A stretch of 64,000 bases of DNA, from NCBI GenBank assembly GCA_020637985.1, contig JACKJK010000004.1:310001-374000 (forward strand), written 5' to 3'. The translations under genes and the position numbers were made by a program. Of the stretch, positions 61,131-64,000 are shown piece after piece. Origin of the DNA: Rhodobiaceae bacterium (lineage in GTDB: Bacteria > Pseudomonadota > Alphaproteobacteria > Rhizobiales > Tepidamorphaceae). The notes under the pieces were generated by a model. That model made no database searches, was not told the origin of the DNA, and saw nothing but the letters and a program-made list of their open reading frames with translations. Every line of letters starts with the position of its first letter. Positions within the stretch are counted from its first letter, which is position 1.

Positions 61131-61760
61131 TTGAACGCCAGTCCAGACAACGCCGCCGAACCGCGCATCGTCCTTTTCGCGCCGGCCGATCGCCTCGCCG
61201 CCCTTCAGGGCGGGCTCGAGGGACTTGCGGCCATTGTCGTCACCGACGGCGCCGAGGCGCTGGAAGACGGCGTTCGCGCAAATCTGCGCGCCGCCGGCAT
61301 TCCGGTTCTGAAGAAGGTCTCGGTTGCCGAACGCGCGCAGGGCTTCGACGGCCTGCACGTTGCCGGCAATGCCGGTGAGTTGAAGGCCGCGCGCAAGGCG
61401 CTGCCGGCCGGCGCGATGCTGGGCGCGGGCGACGCCCGAACGCGCCATGCCGCCATGCAACTTGGCGAGGCGATGCCCGACTATGTCCTGCTCGGACGCA
61501 TCGCCACCGCCGATCCCACCGACGGCGATATCGCCGCCGACGCGGACCTGGTGTCCTGGTGGGCGGAGCTTTTCGAACTGCCCGCCGTCGCGGTGGCCGG
61601 CGAACTCGCGGACGTTGCGGACCTCGCCGGCGCGGGCGCCGACTTCGTCGCCGTGAACCGGCTGGCGTGGTCCTCGGACGATCCGGCCGCGACGCTCGTC
61701 GCCGTCGCCGGGGCCATTGCCGCGTCGCCGGCGCGCCAGCCAGCGGAGCAGGACGCGTGA
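61131..61760 (+). CDS. ThiE-like (thiamine phosphate synthase family) protein, metal site degenerate
   Basis: This 209-residue TIM-barrel protein resembles thiamine-phosphate synthase. The family normally has an H-L-G-Q-E/D-D type motif binding magnesium; here the same place reads DGLHVAGNAGELKAARKAL, without the Gln-Asp pair. The following LGAGDARTRHAAMQLGEAMPDYVLLGRI is ThiE-like. It probably does not make thiamine phosphate. The start is TTG with CTGGAGA 5 bases upstream. Its stop overlaps the Sel1 gene GTG start by 4 bases, so the pair is coupled. Confidence 0.78.
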   Translation: MNASPDNAAEPRIVLFAPADRLAALQGGLEGLAAIVVTDGAEALEDGVRANLRAAGIPVLKKVSVAERAQGFDGLHVAGNAGELKAARKALPAGAMLGAGDARTRHAAMQLGEAMPDYVLLGRIATADPTDGDIAADADLVSWWAELFELPAVAVAGELADVADLAGAGADFVAVNRLAWSSDDPAATLVAVAGAIAASPARQPAEQDA

Positions 61761-62743
61761 TCGCCCTCGCTGCCTCCGCCCGCAGGCTGCTGGCCGCTAC
61801 CGCCTTGCTGGCTTCGCTTGCCGTCCTCGCCCCGTCGCAGGCTGCCGAGGAGCCCTCGCGCATGCCGCCAGGCCCGGTCGTCGACAAGGAGGCGGAGGAA
61901 AACCCGACACCCGAGACCGCCTATTCGGCGTTCCAGCGCGGCCTCTACATTTCCGCCTTCAAGCAGGCAACGAAGCTCGCCAAGACCGGCTCCGCGCCCG
62001 CTCAGACCCTGCTTGCGCTGATCTACCAGAACGGCATCGGCGTACCCTCCAGCATCGCCGAGGCCATCAAGTGGTATTCGGCGGCAGCGCTCGCCGGCGA
62101 CCCTGAGGCACAGTTCGCGCTCGGCCTCATCCTGGCGCGCGGCGACGGCACCCCGCAGGACAAGGCCAAGGCCAAGGGCTGGTTCGAGGCCGCCGCCGCG
62201 CAGGGCCACATCGAGGCGCACTACAACCTCGCGCTGCTCTACATGGAGGGCGAGGTCGTCAAGCGCGACTTCGCGAAGGCGGGCCAACTCCTCGGTTTCG
62301 GCGCCGATCGCGAACATCCCGAGTCGCTCTACAACCTCGCCATCCTCTATTCCGAGGGCCAGGGCGTGAAGCGCGATCCCGAAGCGGCCGCCCGGCTGAT
62401 GGGCCGCGCCGCAGCACAGCACCTGGAGGCCGCCGAAGTCGAATACGCGATCATGATTTTCCGCGGCGAGGGCGTGAAGCAGGATGAGGCACTCGCCGCA
62501 TCGTGGCTGCAGCGCGCCGCGCGCGGCGGCAACGCGGTCGCGCAGTCGCGCCTTGCCAAGCTCTACGCCGCCGGCCGCGGGGTCAAGCTGGACAGCGTGT
62601 CCGCCGCCTTCTGGTACACGCTGGCCCGTGCAAGGGGCCTGACCGATCCGTCCCTGGAAGCCTTGCTGGGATCGTTGACGGAGGAGGAGAAGAAGGCGGT
62701 TCAGGAGCGCGCCAAGGGATGGTCCACCGGCTTCACCCGCTGA
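61757..62743 (+). CDS. Exported Sel1-repeat protein
   Basis: This 328-residue protein starts at a GTG that overlaps the ThiE-like stop (GTGA). A signal peptide lies at about 1-30 (LAATALLASLAVLAPSQA|AE). Then come about six Sel1-type TPR repeats, for example AQTLLALIYQNGIGVPSSIAEAIKWYSAAALAGDPEAQFALG and ALLYMEGEVVKRDFAKAGQLL. Sel1 repeats mediate protein contacts, often in the periplasm. The partner is unknown. Confidence 0.83.
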   Translation: MIALAASARRLLAATALLASLAVLAPSQAAEEPSRMPPGPVVDKEAEENPTPETAYSAFQRGLYISAFKQATKLAKTGSAPAQTLLALIYQNGIGVPSSIAEAIKWYSAAALAGDPEAQFALGLILARGDGTPQDKAKAKGWFEAAAAQGHIEAHYNLALLYMEGEVVKRDFAKAGQLLGFGADREHPESLYNLAILYSEGQGVKRDPEAAARLMGRAAAQHLEAAEVEYAIMIFRGEGVKQDEALAASWLQRAARGGNAVAQSRLAKLYAAGRGVKLDSVSAAFWYTLARARGLTDPSLEALLGSLTEEEKKAVQERAKGWSTGFTR

Positions 62744-62872
62744 CGAGGCGCTCAGGCACCGGCCCTGGTTTTTTTTACGGGTGATGCCGCGTGAAAGACC
62801 TGATAGGTTCCGCCGCACTTTCCAGACACGCCCGCAAACGGGCCCATCCCAGATCACATCCCGAGACCCGAC

Positions 62873-63436
62873 ATGAAGATCAACGGTAACGAAATCCGCC
62901 CCGGCAACGTCATCCAGCACCAGAACGGCATCTGGGTCGCGGTCAAGACGCAGGCCGTCAAGCCCGGCAAGGGCGGCGCCTTCAACCAGGTCGAACTGAA
63001 GAACCTGATCGACGGCCGCAAGCTGAACGAGCGCTTCCGCGCCGACGAGACCGTCGAGCGCATCCGCCTCGAGCAGAAGGACTTCCAATACCTCTATCCC
63101 GAGGGCGAAAGGCTCGTCTTCATGGACATGGAGACCTACGACCAGATCGAGATCGACCGGGATTTCGTCGGCGAGCGCGCCGCCTTCCTGCAGGATGGCA
63201 TGACGGTGACGCTGGAAATGCATGAGGGCCGCCCCATCGGCATCACGCTCCCCGGCCAGGTGACGCTCGAGATCACCGAGGCCGACCCGGTCGTCAAGGG
63301 CCAGACGGCGGCCTCCTCCTACAAGCCCGCCATGCTCGAAAACGGTTTGCGCGTCATGGTGCCGCCGTTCATCCAGACGGGCGAACGCATCATCGTAGAC
63401 ACCGAAGAGATCACCTATGTGCGCCGCGCCGACTGA
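62873..63436 (+). CDS. efp: Elongation factor P
   Basis: This 187-residue translation factor relieves ribosome stalling at polyproline stretches. The three-domain length is normal, and the tip lysine that is modified in many bacteria is Lys33 (KPGKGGAFNQVELKNL). No epmA or epmB gene is in the window. It is 130 bases downstream of the Sel1 gene and 33 bases before suhB. Confidence 0.96.
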   Translation: MKINGNEIRPGNVIQHQNGIWVAVKTQAVKPGKGGAFNQVELKNLIDGRKLNERFRADETVERIRLEQKDFQYLYPEGERLVFMDMETYDQIEIDRDFVGERAAFLQDGMTVTLEMHEGRPIGITLPGQVTLEITEADPVVKGQTAASSYKPAMLENGLRVMVPPFIQTGERIIVDTEEITYVRRAD

Positions 63437-63469
63437 GCACGTCTGCGACCACGCGACAGGAACCCGCCG

Positions 63470-64000
63470 TTGAACCGCTCCGCACTGATGAACGTCATGA
63501 CCGCGGCCGTGCGCAAGGCCGGCCGTGGCCTGACGCGTGACTTCGGCGAGGTCGAAAACCTCCAGGTGTCCAGCAAGGGACCGGCCGATTTCGTCTCCAA
63601 CGCCGACAAGCGCGCCGAGCGCACCCTGCACCGCGAGCTGGAGAAGGTGCGCCCCGGCTATGGCTTCCTGATGGAGGAAGGCGGCGAGATCAAGGGCACC
63701 GATCCGCAGCACCGCTGGATCATCGATCCCCTCGACGGCACCACCAACTTCCTGCACGCTATCCCGCTGTTCGCCATCTCCGTGGCGCTTGAACGCGATG
63801 GCGAGATCGTCGCCGGCATCATCTACAACCCGGTCTCCGACGAGCTTTTTTCCGCCGAGCGCGGCAAGGGCGCCTACCTCAACGAACGGCGCATCCGCGT
63901 CGCCGCCCGCCGCTCGCTCGAAGACAGCGTGGTGACGCTCGGCATCCCGCACCTGGGCCGCGGCGACCACGACGCCTGGCTCGACGTCCAGCGCACCCTG
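63470..64000 (+). CDS. suhB: Inositol-1-monophosphatase, 3' end cut by window edge
   Basis: The first 177 residues of a SuhB-type phosphatase are present. The metal motifs are EEGGE (about 69-73) and IIDPLDGTTNF with Asp86 and Asp89. SuhB also takes part in rRNA antitermination in enterobacteria; in rhizobia inositol phosphatase activity is the better-supported role. The TTG start at 63470 is favoured because the MNRSALMNVM end aligns with family starts and AGGAA lies 8 bases upstream; an ATG at 63488 is an alternative. The reading frame runs off the window. Confidence 0.9.
   Translation, partial: MNRSALMNVMTAAVRKAGRGLTRDFGEVENLQVSSKGPADFVSNADKRAERTLHRELEKVRPGYGFLMEEGGEIKGTDPQHRWIIDPLDGTTNFLHAIPLFAISVALERDGEIVAGIIYNPVSDELFSAERGKGAYLNERRIRVAARRSLEDSVVTLGIPHLGRGDHDAWLDVQRTL

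Noticed and set aside
61481..63970. A long minus-strand open frame opposite the ThiE-like, Sel1, efp and suhB genes
   Set aside because: It lies across four supported genes and shows no recognisable domain or ribosome site, so it is a compositional artefact.

Overview
This window is a GC-rich stretch of an alphaproteobacterial chromosome. It most likely comes from the Hyphomicrobiales (rhizobia-like families such as Phyllobacteriaceae). The evidence is the preserved order ruvC-ruvA-ruvB, ybgC-tolQ-tolR-tolA-tolB-pal-cpoB-tilS-ftsH, the block zapA/6S-type RNA/5-FCL beside tkt-gap-pgk-fba, a rhizobial sitABCD/MntR metal locus, homospermidine synthase, TTAA-N7-TTAA (CtrA-type) sites and mosaic palindromic intergenic repeats of the RIME kind. 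Coding density is high. I see no insertion sequence, prophage, CRISPR array, plasmid origin or rRNA.

Layout. 1-1.2 kb: a membrane-anchored coiled-coil protein cut by the left edge. 1.25-5.5 kb: the sitABCD manganese/iron ABC importer with a divergent mntR; each promoter carries a TAGC-N4-GCTA site. 5.4-9.4 kb: an EamA exporter and a NIPSNAP protein opposite an ArsR-type regulator whose palindromic operator covers its own start codon, then an aldo/keto reductase with a beta-keto acid cleavage enzyme. 9.4-13.2 kb: a methyltransferase, tRNA-Glu(CUC), a DUF6476-like membrane protein, an RluD-type pseudouridine synthase and heat-shock sigma factor RpoH. 13.2-15.2 kb: a TPP-riboswitch-controlled thiamine-precursor permease and binding protein without an ATPase. 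15.3-18.8 kb: a CHASE/PAS histidine kinase flanked by two receiver-only response regulators. 18.9-25.6 kb: a proline-rich membrane protein, purA, an FMN-dependent hydroxy-acid oxidase, a second EamA transporter and homospermidine synthase, ending in a RIME-like repeat. 25.8-31.1 kb: a DUF4139 protein, an ArsC-type reductase, and serC-serA with a two-hairpin serC leader. 31.4-33.7 kb: an outer-membrane beta-barrel and a class V aminotransferase around an AT-rich control region.

33.7-55.2 kb is mostly housekeeping on the minus strand: glmM, ftsH, tilS, the Tol-Pal genes, a metallophosphoesterase, ruvBAC, yebC, a YmdB-type phosphodiesterase, 5-formyl-THF cyclo-ligase, a probable 6S RNA, zapA and a DUF4164 protein. 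Plus-strand islands are a lipoprotein with two c-type cytochromes (between glmM and ftsH) and a TauE/SafE permease. 55.5-64 kb is on the plus strand: tkt-gap-pgk-fba, a degenerate ThiE-like protein coupled to a Sel1-repeat protein, efp and a suhB cut by the right edge.

Most content is core metabolism and envelope biology. The points most worth a second look are regulatory (MntR sites, ArsR operator, serC leader, TPP expression platform, CtrA-type boxes), the cytochrome module inserted between ftsH and glmM, and the ThiE homologue that lacks the family's metal-binding motif. I found nothing that I can honestly call a wholly new system.
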